The notes: a model not told the origin generated them from the sequence alone. A stretch of DNA of 9,334 nt from an uncultured Bacteroidales bacterium (GCA_937915785.1 CALGGY010000169.1:1-9334), one strand, 5' to 3'. Counted from the first letter of the stretch, positions 1 through 8,931 are shown. Made by a program: numbers and translations.

Positions 1-506
1 ATATCAAAATTTTTACGTTTTTCGTTACTATAAAAAAATGAATAAAAACAAATTGATTTTTCAAACTTACCAAAAACAGAAGAATCGAAATTATTGCCAA
101 CTGCAAAATAGATTTTTTTATAATCAACAATCTTATTTTCAATAAGATATTTGTATAATTCGCTGGCTGTAGTATAAGGATTTTCAATATCTGGCAAAAT
201 TCCATATTTAGATAAAGAAGAAGTTGTTTTTTTTCCAACAGAAATAATCCTTACACCCGATAATTTTAATTTTACACCATAAAATTTTATATTATCAAAA
301 AGTGAATCAACACCTTGCGGTGAAAGAAAAACTAAAAAATCAAAGTGTTCCTTAAAATTTTTAAATTTTTCAATCTCTTGTCGCGTTACAATAATTGTTT
401 TTGTTTCTACAATTGGTAAATTAACAGCATTAATTCCACCTTGCTGTAAAATATTTTTCAAACGAGAAAACGAATTTTCTTTTTGACACGATATAATATT
501 ATACAT
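1..506 (-). CDS. hemD: Uroporphyrinogen-III synthase, 3' end cut by the window edge
   Basis: The frame is open from an ATG at 506 down to base 1, giving 168 codons without a stop; the family is usually about 250 residues, so roughly two thirds is present. HemD cyclises hydroxymethylbilane to uroporphyrinogen III in the cytosol, the branch point to haem, sirohaem and cobalamin. The protein starts MYNIISCQKENSF. It has the family's FLSPQGVDSLF element near residues 59-69 (equivalent to the usual 'TSxNGV..F'), then ISVGKKTTSSLSKYG, and the PYTTASELYKYL segment that typically follows. The family has few invariant residues, so recognition rests on this order of motifs. An in-frame TGA lies 13 codons upstream of the ATG. 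A good promoter sits about 20 nt upstream, which supports the start. The gene diverges from cysK. A haem-biosynthesis role is family knowledge; the assignment is fairly firm but the fold was not tested. Confidence 0.75.
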   Translation of the reverse strand, partial: MYNIISCQKENSFSRLKNILQQGGINAVNLPIVETKTIIVTRQEIEKFKNFKEHFDFLVFLSPQGVDSLFDNIKFYGVKLKLSGVRIISVGKKTTSSLSKYGILPDIENPYTTASELYKYLIENKIVDYKKIYFAVGNNFDSSVFGKFEKSICFYSFFYSNEKRKNFD

Positions 507-527
507 ATTAACTAAAATACCTTTGTT

Positions 528-559
528 CAAAAGTAAAATAAATCAACCTATTAACCAAA
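528..559 (-). promoter_or_regulatory. Bacteroidota-type promoter for hemD
   Basis: Read on the minus strand, TTTG (559-556) is followed after 20 nt by TACTTTTG (535-528). This fits the Bacteroidota primary-sigma consensus TTTG-N19-21-TAnnTTTG exactly at the -7 box. Transcription would start near 521, leaving a leader of about 15 nt before the ATG at 506. No Shine-Dalgarno sequence is present, as is usual in this phylum. Confidence 0.65.
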
Positions 560-586
560 AAAAAATAATATACCATTTATAGGGTA

Positions 587-617
587 TTGTCCAAGGTATT
601 TTTTTATACTATCTTTG
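587..617 (+). promoter_or_regulatory. Bacteroidota-type promoter for cysK
   Basis: TTG (587-589) is followed after 20 nt by TATCTTTG (610-617), matching TAnnTTTG with normal spacing. The start site would fall near 624, giving an A-rich leader of about 38 nt with no Shine-Dalgarno sequence. It lies back to back with the hemD promoter, and the two -33 elements are about 28 nt apart, so one bound regulator could affect both genes. Confidence 0.65.
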
Positions 618-661
618 CAATGTAAAAAATAAGAAAATAAAAAACTAAAAATAATAACATC

Positions 662-1609
662 ATGTCAAAAATTGCAAAACAACTAACAGATTTAATCGGT
701 AACACACCGTTATTGCAACTTAGCAACTACAATTTGGCTCAAAAACTTGACGCTACAATTATCGCAAAACTTGAATATTTCAATCCTGCTGGTAGCGTAA
801 AAGACCGTGTAGCATTTGCAATGATAACCGAAGCAGAAAAAAATGGAATTCTTAAAAGTGGTTCTACCATTATAGAACCAACAAGTGGCAACACTGGCGT
901 AGGTCTTGCATTTGTTGCCGCAACCAAAGGTTATAAACTTATCCTAACCATGCCCGAAACCATGAGCAACGAGCGTAAAAGCCTTTTAAAAGCACTCGGA
1001 GCGCACCTTGAACTTACTCCTGGCAAAGACGGAATGCCAGGTGCTATACGTAAAGCACAAGAACTAAGAGATTCAATCCCTGGTGCAGTAATACTTCAAC
1101 AGTTCGAAAATCCTGCCAACCCAGCCATTCACACAACCACAACTGGAGAAGAAATTTGGCGCGATACCGACGGAAAGGTCGACATTTTTGTTTCTGGTGT
1201 TGGTACAGGAGGTACAGTAAGCGGTGTAGGCAAAACGCTAAAAGCACACAATCCTAACGTAAAAATTGTTGCTGTTGAACCCAAGGAATCTCCAGTTTTG
1301 GAAGGTGGCAAACCTGGTGCACATAAAATACAAGGCATTGGTGCAGGTTTTATACCCAAAACATATAACAGCGAAATAATTGACGAAATAATTGCTGTAC
1401 CAAGCGATGAAGCAGTACGTACAAGTCGCCAATTATCAAAATCAGAAGGACTTTTGGTAGGTATTTCATCAGGTGCAGCCGTTTATGCAGCCACACAACT
1501 TGCAAAAAGACCTGAAAACAAAGGCAAAAATATTGTTGCATTATTACCAGACACTGGTGAAAGATATTTATCTACAATACTTTACGCTTTTGATGAATAT
1601 CCACTATAA
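662..1609 (+). CDS. cysK: Cysteine synthase A (O-acetylserine sulfhydrylase)
   Basis: This PLP enzyme makes L-cysteine from O-acetylserine and sulfide in the cytosol, the last step of cysteine synthesis. The 315-residue protein has the full fold-type II signature. GNTPLLQL lies at 13-20, and NPAGSVKDR ends at 49 with the PLP Schiff-base Lys47. The substrate-binding Asn loop PTSGNTG is at 73-79, QFENPANP begins at 147, and the PLP-phosphate loop GTGGT is at 181-185. GISSGAA starts at 267, with Ser270 placed to hold the pyridine nitrogen. PDTGERYLS (296-304) closes the family pattern. Length is normal for CysK. The ATG follows an A-rich leader and no earlier in-frame start competes. A CysM isozyme or a cystathionine beta-synthase-like enzyme is less likely: the length fits CysK and there is no extra CBS domain. 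The gene is monocistronic, bounded by its own promoter and terminator. Confidence 0.95.
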   Translation: MSKIAKQLTDLIGNTPLLQLSNYNLAQKLDATIIAKLEYFNPAGSVKDRVAFAMITEAEKNGILKSGSTIIEPTSGNTGVGLAFVAATKGYKLILTMPETMSNERKSLLKALGAHLELTPGKDGMPGAIRKAQELRDSIPGAVILQQFENPANPAIHTTTTGEEIWRDTDGKVDIFVSGVGTGGTVSGVGKTLKAHNPNVKIVAVEPKESPVLEGGKPGAHKIQGIGAGFIPKTYNSEIIDEIIAVPSDEAVRTSRQLSKSEGLLVGISSGAAVYAATQLAKRPENKGKNIVALLPDTGERYLSTILYAFDEYPL

Positions 1610-1649
1610 ATAATAAATTTACCAAATTATATAAAGGTTTAATTTTTAC

Positions 1650-1685
1650 ACCAGTTGAAATTTATTTTTTCAACTGGTTTTTTTT
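1650..1685 (+). terminator. Intrinsic terminator after cysK
   Basis: ACCAGTTGAAA (1650-1660) pairs perfectly with TTTCAACTGGT (1668-1678), an 11-bp stem with a 7-nt loop. The right arm runs directly into a T tract (1679-1685). It lies 40 nt after the cysK stop and separates cysK from the peroxidase gene. Confidence 0.9.
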
Positions 1686-1742
1686 ATCAACATTCTCAAA
1701 TAAATCCTTCTTGATAAAAATCATAAAAGTATTTTCAAAAAA

Positions 1743-1772
1743 TTTGTTCCTAAAAAAAATCTTATTAAATTG
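1743..1772 (+). promoter_or_regulatory. Weak candidate promoter for the peroxidase gene
   Basis: TTTG (1743-1746) is followed after 19 nt by TAAATTG (1766-1772), one T short of TAnnTTTG. If real, transcription would begin at about the ATG at 1778, leaving almost no leader. That would favour either leaderless translation or use of the internal ATG at 1862. The match is imperfect and AT-rich DNA gives such matches by chance. Confidence 0.3.
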
Positions 1773-1777
1773 CCAAC

Positions 1778-2416
1778 ATGAAAAATAAAGAATTACACTT
1801 TTGTTTTATTGTACTAATATTAACAATTTGCAGTTTAGGCTGCAATCAAAAATCTAATAATATGAGCAATATTTATGCTTTTAACATTTTGGATAAAAAA
1901 GGCAATACAGTAAGCCTTTCCGACTACAAAGGACAAGTTTTGTTGATTGTAAACACTGCCACACGTTGTGGTTTTACGCCACAATACGAAGAAATAGAAG
2001 CCTTATACGAAAAATATACGGCTCGTGGATTCAACATCTTAGACTTTCCATGCAATCAATTTGGCAATCAAGCACCAGAAAGTGATGAAGAAATAACACA
2101 ATTCTGCCAATTAAATTACAAAACAAAATTTCCACAATTTAAAAAAGTGGAAGTTAATGGACCAAATGCAGATAAACTTTTTGTTTATCTTAAAGAGCAA
2201 CAAGGATTTAAAGGTTTTGACCCAGAACACAAAATAGGTAAGATACTCATAGAAATGCTTTCAAAAGCAGATCCCAATTACGACAAAAATCCTGACATAA
2301 AATGGAATTTTACAAAATTTCTAATCGACAAAAACGGTAACGTAGTTGCAAGATTTGAACCAACAGCCAACACCGCAGAAATAGACACCTACATAGAAAA
2401 ACTTTTAGCACAATAA
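1778..2416 (+). CDS. Glutathione-peroxidase-family thiol peroxidase, probable lipoprotein
   Basis: The enzyme reduces hydrogen peroxide or lipid hydroperoxides with thiol electrons. The 212-residue protein begins with a basic N-terminus, a hydrophobic stretch (8-20) and SLGC with Cys22, a relaxed lipobox typical of Bacteroidota, so it is probably a lipid-anchored envelope protein. The peroxidase domain starts near residue 30. The peroxidatic Cys64 sits in TATRCGFTPQY; Gln98 and the pair Trp176-Asn177 (KWNFTKF) complete the catalytic tetrad. Cys92 lies in FPCNQFG. Cys110 in FCQLNY aligns with the resolving Cys of yeast-type GPX proteins, which use thioredoxin rather than glutathione, so thioredoxin dependence is inferred. 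A Cys rather than selenocysteine codon is used. Met29 (ATG at 1862) begins MSNIYAF, where cytosolic homologues normally start, so a short cytosolic form is possible. It stands alone between a terminator and the convergent era gene. Confidence 0.92.
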   Translation: MKNKELHFCFIVLILTICSLGCNQKSNNMSNIYAFNILDKKGNTVSLSDYKGQVLLIVNTATRCGFTPQYEEIEALYEKYTARGFNILDFPCNQFGNQAPESDEEITQFCQLNYKTKFPQFKKVEVNGPNADKLFVYLKEQQGFKGFDPEHKIGKILIEMLSKADPNYDKNPDIKWNFTKFLIDKNGNVVARFEPTANTAEIDTYIEKLLAQ

Positions 2417-2422
2417 AAAGGC

Positions 2423-2493
2423 TGTCCAAAAAGAAAAATTTAAATTCTTTGTCTTACAAAATCACAGACAAATATAAATTAACTTTTTGGACA
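2423..2493. terminator. Nested inverted repeat, probable bidirectional terminator
   Basis: TGTCCAAAAAG (2423-2433) pairs perfectly with CTTTTTGGACA (2483-2493). Inside it, TTTGTCT (2448-2454) pairs with AGACAAA (2466-2472) around an 11-nt loop. An A run (2415-2419) lies on the left and a T run (2499-2503) on the right, so either strand reads out into U after the stem. It fills the 85-nt gap between the convergent peroxidase and era genes. The GGCTGTCC-like end also resembles ends of some small transposon-derived elements, which is the alternative reading. Confidence 0.7.
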
Positions 2494-2501
2494 ATCTATT
2501 T

Positions 2502-3383
2502 TTATAAATCATAACCAAAATTTTTAAGTCTATTTTCGTTGTTGCGCCAATCTTTCGAAACTTTAACAAACATCTCTAAATATATTTTTTTTCCAAAAAA
2601 AGCTTCCAATTCTTTTCTTGCTTCACTACCAACACGTTTAAGAGCCGTTCCCCCCTTACCAATAAGAATACCTTTTTGCGATTCACGTATAACATAAATA
2701 ACTGTACCAATGCGAATTATATCATCTTCTTCCTTAAAAGACTCCACTTCAACTTGTACACTATAAGGAATTTCCTTACTATAATTGGTAAGAATTTTTT
2801 CACGCACAATTTCAGACACAAAAAATCTCTCGGACTTATCTGTAAGCCTATCTTTTTCAAAATAAGGAGGATTTTCAGGTAATAATTCAACAATACGATT
2901 CAAAATGTTTTCGGTATTAAATTTATGTAAGGCCGACACAGCATGTACTTCAGCGGTTGGAATAAGACTTTTCCATTCCGACATAATTGTTTCAACAGTC
3001 GTTTGGTCGGCAAGATCTATTTTATTAAGCAAAATAATAATCGGCACCGCCAATTTGTTGACCATATCAATAAAAAATTTATTTTTGGTCTTTGTTTCCA
3101 ACACGTCGGTAATATACAAAATAATATCAGCATCTTCTAATGCCGACTCGCTATATTTCAACATACTTTCCTGTAACTTATACACCGGTTTCAACACACC
3201 AGGCGTATCAGAATATACAATTTGGTAATCATCGGTGGTTACAACACCCATAATTCTATGACGTGTGGTTTGACTTTTAGAAGTTATAATCGACAATCGT
3301 TCACCAACCAAAATATTCATCAAAGTAGATTTGCCCACATTGGGATTGCCTACTATGTTTACAAATCCAGATTTAAAAGCCAT
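2502..3383 (-). CDS. era: Ribosome-assembly GTPase Era
   Basis: Era is a GTPase that binds 16S rRNA near its 3' end and assists 30S subunit maturation. With the start at 3383 the protein has 293 residues, the usual length. G1 is GNPNVGKST (12-20), the G2/switch I region is SQTTRHR (37-43), G3 is DTPG (59-62), G4 is NKID (120-123) and G5 is SAL (150-152). The C-terminal KH RNA-binding domain has GILIGKGG (238-245) followed by LKRVG and the KIYLEMFVKV strand. The ATG at 3383 gives MAFKSGFVNIVG, as in Bacteroidota homologues. An in-frame ATG at 3467 would add 28 residues with no counterpart and lies upstream of the likely promoter box. The gene is alone, converging on the peroxidase gene and diverging from the next operon. 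Confidence 0.95.
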   Translation of the reverse strand: MAFKSGFVNIVGNPNVGKSTLMNILVGERLSIITSKSQTTRHRIMGVVTTDDYQIVYSDTPGVLKPVYKLQESMLKYSESALEDADIILYITDVLETKTKNKFFIDMVNKLAVPIIILLNKIDLADQTTVETIMSEWKSLIPTAEVHAVSALHKFNTENILNRIVELLPENPPYFEKDRLTDKSERFFVSEIVREKILTNYSKEIPYSVQVEVESFKEEDDIIRIGTVIYVIRESQKGILIGKGGTALKRVGSEARKELEAFFGKKIYLEMFVKVSKDWRNNENRLKNFGYDL

Positions 3384-3400
3384 TTTAATAAAATTTGCTA

Positions 3401-3408
3401 CAAAAATA
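3401..3408 (-). promoter_or_regulatory. Probable -7 box of the era promoter
   Basis: The minus strand reads TATTTTTG (3408-3401), an exact match to TAnnTTTG. It would start transcription near 3394, about 11 nt before the ATG at 3383. The nearest TTTG upstream (3436-3433) is 24 nt away, longer than the usual 19-21, so the -33 element is doubtful. The position supports the shorter era reading frame. Confidence 0.45.
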
Positions 3409-3487
3409 ATAATTATTTTCACATCATAATTCCAAACCAAACTAAAATTAACTTTTATTTTACTCAATAATTTTTTTTACAATAAAA

Positions 3488-3517
3488 TTGACAATCCATA
3501 AAAAAAATTTATCTTTC
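3488..3517 (+). promoter_or_regulatory. Bacteroidota-type promoter of the three-gene repeat operon
   Basis: TTG (3488-3490) is followed after 19 nt by TATCTTTC (3510-3517), one base off TAnnTTTG, with good spacing. Only 10 nt separate the -7 box from the ATG at 3528, so the leader would be only a few nucleotides. No other promoter-like site was seen before the second or third gene. Confidence 0.55.
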
Positions 3518-3527
3518 GAGTTGATTT

Positions 3528-4223
3528 ATGAAAAAACTAATTATCATATTTTGTTACATTCTTATATCGACATTTTCTACAAGAGCCGATGTAATAGACA
3601 CCTTATATGCCGACACCATAATATCAACCCAAATTGGCGAATTAACATTTAAAGGAGGAACAACAATTACAAAAAAACAAGATGGACAAGTAATCAGAGG
3701 AACACTTGCATACGACACCGACATTTGGACAACTGGACCTTTAATTTTTTTTTCGCGAAAACACCCAATAACGTTCAATAAAAACGGAAGAGTAATCCAA
3801 GGAGTTTCAGTATTAGACTTCATAGGTCAAGCATGCGATGGAAAATTTTATACATTCGCAGGAGGATATATAGTAGAGTGGGATGATTATGGCAAAATAT
3901 CAGCAGGTACAATAGAAATACCGTTTCCAATAATAGTTGAAAATCAAGAATTTACAATAAAAGAACGAACCATCATAAAGTATTATCCAAATGGAAAAAT
4001 AATGCAAGCTACCCCCAATTACAATGTAAAACTAAAAATATCACAAACAGAAACAGTTAATTTTATGGGCGGAGAAATCATAAAATTCTCTCAAGACGGC
4101 AATGTTATTCAAGGAGTTTTGGCAAAAAAAACTACCTTTGCACTTAAAGATGGAACAGAAAAAATTGTTCCACAAGGAGAAAAAATAAAGTTTGACAATA
4201 ACGGATTTTTAATAACATATTGA
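3528..4223 (+). CDS. Secreted protein with six ~35-residue MORN-like repeats
   Basis: I do not recognise this as a named gene. The 231-residue protein opens with MKK, a hydrophobic core (4-16) and a probable signal peptidase I site after TRA (18-20), so it should be exported. The rest is six copies of a motif like 'I-x-F-x-x-x-G-x-V-I-x-G-x-L'. The central glycines are at 53, 87, 122, 156, 191 and 226, a spacing of 34-35 residues. Clear copies are HPITFNKNGRVIQGV (79-93), GGEIIKFSQDGNVIQGVL (181-198) and the closing GEKIKFDNNGFLI (217-229). The pattern resembles MORN/YwqK-type beta-hairpin repeats and suggests a regular beta structure. The mature part has one cysteine (103) and no catalytic motif, so a binding or structural role is more likely than an enzymatic one. 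It is first of three tightly packed genes; its TGA is 2 nt before the next ATG. Confidence 0.85.
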   Translation: MKKLIIIFCYILISTFSTRADVIDTLYADTIISTQIGELTFKGGTTITKKQDGQVIRGTLAYDTDIWTTGPLIFFSRKHPITFNKNGRVIQGVSVLDFIGQACDGKFYTFAGGYIVEWDDYGKISAGTIEIPFPIIVENQEFTIKERTIIKYYPNGKIMQATPNYNVKLKISQTETVNFMGGEIIKFSQDGNVIQGVLAKKTTFALKDGTEKIVPQGEKIKFDNNGFLITY

Positions 4224-4225
4224 TT

Positions 4226-5059
4226 ATGAAAAAAATAAAATCAGTAACAACAAAAATTTTGACAAAAAATACAGGAATAGAACATACCGCAGCTTACTCC
4301 GAATTTGACATAAACGGCAACGAAATAATAGCATCTGACAAAGATTATGATGGTACAGAAAACGCAAAAACAGTTTCGTATTACAACGACAACAATCAAA
4401 AAGTAAAAATGGAAATATTTACAGTTGGAGAACTATCTGAAACACACGACTTTAAATATTTTGAAGAAGGTAAAATTAATTCTGAAGTAATATCGTATGC
4501 TGACGGCTCTGTATCAACAAAAACATACGAATACCAAGATCATAAAACCATTATAACCACAGTTGACGAAGATGGAGAACAAGAAGAACAAGAAATTTTA
4601 ATAACAGACAACGAAGAAAACATTATCGAAAAAATAATAATCGATAATGAAAAAAACATTATACTACATCAAAAAGCAGAATATACAAACAAAAAAATAT
4701 CCAAACGATACGATTACGACCAATCAAACAACGAAACAAACCATCGTATTTTTTTATATACACCAACGGGGTTAATAAGCAACGTAAAAATTTTCAACTC
4801 CAAAAACGAAATAATTGATTTTTCAACATACAGCTACGATGAAAAAAAACGAGAAACATTAAGAACCATAGGTTCACGAGCAAAAACAGAAACAGTATAT
4901 AACGATGACGAATTAACCGTAATACAAACAACTTCAACAACATCAGGTCAAATTTTAGGCAGAATAATAACAACATTCGACGAAGACAAGAACCCAATCA
5001 CAGAAGAAGATTTTGCAACAATAAAAAAATTTGAATACAAATATTTCCAATGCGAATAA
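4226..5059 (+). CDS. Hypothetical protein with Tyr/Asp-rich YD-like repeats
   Basis: This 277-residue protein is unrecognised. It is hydrophilic, rich in Lys, Glu, Asp, Asn, Ile and Thr, with no signal peptide or membrane segment, so it is probably cytosolic. Short elements of the type aromatic-x-aromatic-Asp/Asn recur through its length: AYSEFDINGN (23-32), VSYYNDNNQ (50-58), FKYFEEGK (76-83), YEYQDHK (101-107), KRYDYDQSNN (160-169), STYSYDEKKR (200-209), TVYNDDE (223-229), TTFDEDKNP (249-257). They alternate with Ile/Val/Thr beta-strand-like runs, recalling Rhs/YD and MORN-like repeats, but no toxin domain or Rhs core is present. The only cysteine is the penultimate residue. ATG 4226 is preferred over the TTG at 4220, which overlaps the upstream stop. 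The end overlaps the next gene by 10 nt, so the two are probably translationally coupled. Confidence 0.75.
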   Translation: MKKIKSVTTKILTKNTGIEHTAAYSEFDINGNEIIASDKDYDGTENAKTVSYYNDNNQKVKMEIFTVGELSETHDFKYFEEGKINSEVISYADGSVSTKTYEYQDHKTIITTVDEDGEQEEQEILITDNEENIIEKIIIDNEKNIILHQKAEYTNKKISKRYDYDQSNNETNHRIFLYTPTGLISNVKIFNSKNEIIDFSTYSYDEKKRETLRTIGSRAKTETVYNDDELTVIQTTSTTSGQILGRIITTFDEDKNPITEEDFATIKKFEYKYFQCE

Positions 5060-5547
5060 AAAAAATTTTAATTATACCAATCCTGGTTAGCCATAGTTTT
5101 ATACTATCAGCACAATGTGATGACGGTTGGTTTTCTCACCGCCTTGAAGCAGGAATAGTATCAAGACAAAGCATAATTGATTATCAAATATGCTATACAA
5201 GTTTTTACAATTTTGAAAACCATTGGTCAAGTGGACTACAAACAGGATTAGTTTTTACCAAACCTTCAAACTTAATAGAATTATCACCACACATAAAATA
5301 CAGATTTACAAATCTAAACACATTTCGACCATTTATAGAAACTGGATATGGATTTCAATTTGCAACACAAAAAGACAAAGAAGGACGTACCGTTTTTTCA
5401 CCGTCAATAGGATTAGAAACTTCCACACTAAAAAGACAAAAACTTTCAATAAAATTATCTTCAGAAATATACAGATTTGCAGCACACCATAAGCCTAAAA
5501 ACAAACTACATTACGGATATTCGCTAAACATAGGGATTATAATATAA
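5050..5547 (+). CDS. Small outer-membrane beta-barrel-like protein
   Basis: This 165-residue protein has no recognised name. It begins MRIKKILIIPILV with a probable signal peptidase I site after LSA (19-21); the cysteine at 23 is preceded by Gln, so it does not fit a lipobox. The mature part, about 144 residues, shows amphipathic alternating stretches near 29-38, 43-53, 59-69, 76-87, 92-104, 115-124, 130-142 and 153-164. That is eight strands, the size of an OmpA/OmpX-type barrel. FRPFIETGYGFQF (92-104) and the final YGYSLNIGIII are typical of such strands, though the last residue is not aromatic. Its ATG lies inside the end of the upstream gene, so coupled translation is expected. As the last gene of the operon it may act with the secreted repeat protein at the envelope, which is inference. 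Confidence 0.75.
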   Translation: MRIKKILIIPILVSHSFILSAQCDDGWFSHRLEAGIVSRQSIIDYQICYTSFYNFENHWSSGLQTGLVFTKPSNLIELSPHIKYRFTNLNTFRPFIETGYGFQFATQKDKEGRTVFSPSIGLETSTLKRQKLSIKLSSEIYRFAAHHKPKNKLHYGYSLNIGIII

Positions 5548-5786
5548 AATACGAATAAAAAAATTCTAATAGATCAAATTTTTAAATATAATAACAATCA
5601 GATTTTCACGATATTTTCTCGAATAACTTTTGATATTTATAGCTTGTTCAAACTATTGTTAGACAAAACTTGAATTACTTTTGTCAAGATTAGATATTTT
5701 TTGAAAAAAATTAGGTTACAATCACTAAACAACAATTTACTTTAAAGAAAGTATACTTACATTTTGAAAGTAGCAAACACACATAT
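5548..5786. other. AT-rich intergenic stretch without a gene
   Basis: This 239-nt stretch lies between the OMP-like gene and the rRNA terminator. It has frequent stops in all frames and no RNA gene was recognised. A 7-bp hairpin, GACAAAA (5662-5668) with TTTTGTC (5679-5685), is followed 11 nt later by six Ts (5697-5702) and is only a weak terminator candidate for the upstream operon. ATTTTTT-G-AAAAAAAT (5696-5711) is an AT palindrome that may bend DNA. Confidence 0.6.
5662..5702 (+). terminator. Weak candidate terminator of the three-gene operon
   Basis: GACAAAA (5662-5668) and TTTTGTC (5679-5685) form a 7-bp, AT-rich stem with a 10-nt loop. The T run (5697-5702) is separated from the stem by 11 nt, so termination here may be poor. 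No better hairpin was found after the stop at 5547. Confidence 0.25.
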
Positions 5787-5822
5787 AAAAAAAGTCCGAA
5801 AAGTTAATAACTTATCGGACTT
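5787..5822 (-). terminator. Intrinsic terminator of the rRNA operon
   Basis: AAGTCCGAAAAGTT (5792-5805) pairs with AACTTATCGGACTT (5809-5822), a 14-bp stem with one mismatch and a 3-nt loop. On the minus strand it runs into seven Ts (5793-5787). It begins about 7 nt after the 5S gene. The plus-strand side has no T tract, so it acts only on the rRNA transcript. Confidence 0.9.
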
Positions 5823-5828
5823 AAAAAT

Positions 5829-5938
5829 TAGGCGATTACCTGCTCTCCCGCTTCGTGTCGCAGTACCATCGGCGCAAGCGAGCTTAACTTCTCTGTTCGG
5901 GATGGGAAGAGGTGAAACCTCGCCGCTATCATCGCCTG
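5829..5938 (-). rRNA. rrf: 5S ribosomal RNA
   Basis: The minus strand carries the conserved 5S core: CCATCCCGAACAGAGAAGTT followed by AAGC, then GCGCCGATGGTACTGC and GGGAGAGCAGGT. The terminal helix is formed by AGGCGAT (5937-5931) and ATCGCCT (5836-5830), which sets the ends to within a few bases. The length of about 110 nt is normal. It is the last gene of the operon, about 117 nt after the 23S gene. A 5S rRNA binds L5, L18 and L25-type proteins in the 50S central protuberance. Confidence 0.95.
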
Positions 5939-6055
5939 AATATCTTTTTTTCAAATTTTTGCATTTTTTTATTTTATGCTTTCTATTTTTTAATGCTTTT
6001 TTTTGAAAAAAACATAACGAAAAAGCAAAAACGTCAAGAAAATTTTTTCATACCT
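5939..6055 (-). other. 23S-5S spacer, A/T homopolymer-rich
   Basis: This 117-nt spacer consists largely of A runs when read on the minus strand's complement, that is, T runs on the plus strand, with GCAT/ATGC pairs (for example near 5959-5982) that could form weak hairpins. Near its upstream end, bases 6021-6035 match the 23S leader and probably form the processing stem described separately. No gene or tRNA is present. Confidence 0.6.
6021..6036 (-). other. Downstream arm of the 23S processing stem
   Basis: The plus-strand sequence AAAAGCAAAAACGTCA (6021-6036) is nearly the reverse complement of TGACGTTTCTGCTCTT (9025-9040) in front of 23S, with 14 of 16 positions pairing. In the transcript the two arms would bring the ends of 23S together, the usual substrate for RNase III. 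Pairing is visible; cleavage is inferred. Confidence 0.6.

Positions 6056-8931
<2,876 letters not shown>

Noticed and set aside
739..1541. Several minus-strand open frames of 62-76 residues
   Set aside because: They are antisense to cysK, whose own frame is unmistakable.
3384..3467. 28-residue N-terminal extension of Era from the ATG at 3467
   Set aside because: Era homologues begin at the MAFKSGFVNIVG position, and the TAnnTTTG box at 3408-3401 lies downstream of that ATG.
2676..3470. Plus-strand open frames of 65-107 residues
   Set aside because: They are antisense to era and have no recognisable motif.
4220..4225. TTG start two codons before the YD-like gene's ATG
   Set aside because: It overlaps the preceding stop and gains only two residues; the ATG at 4226 is the natural start.
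5757..6006. Open frames of 65 and 80 residues on both strands
   Set aside because: They overlap the 5S rRNA gene and the rRNA terminator; no coding signal is seen.
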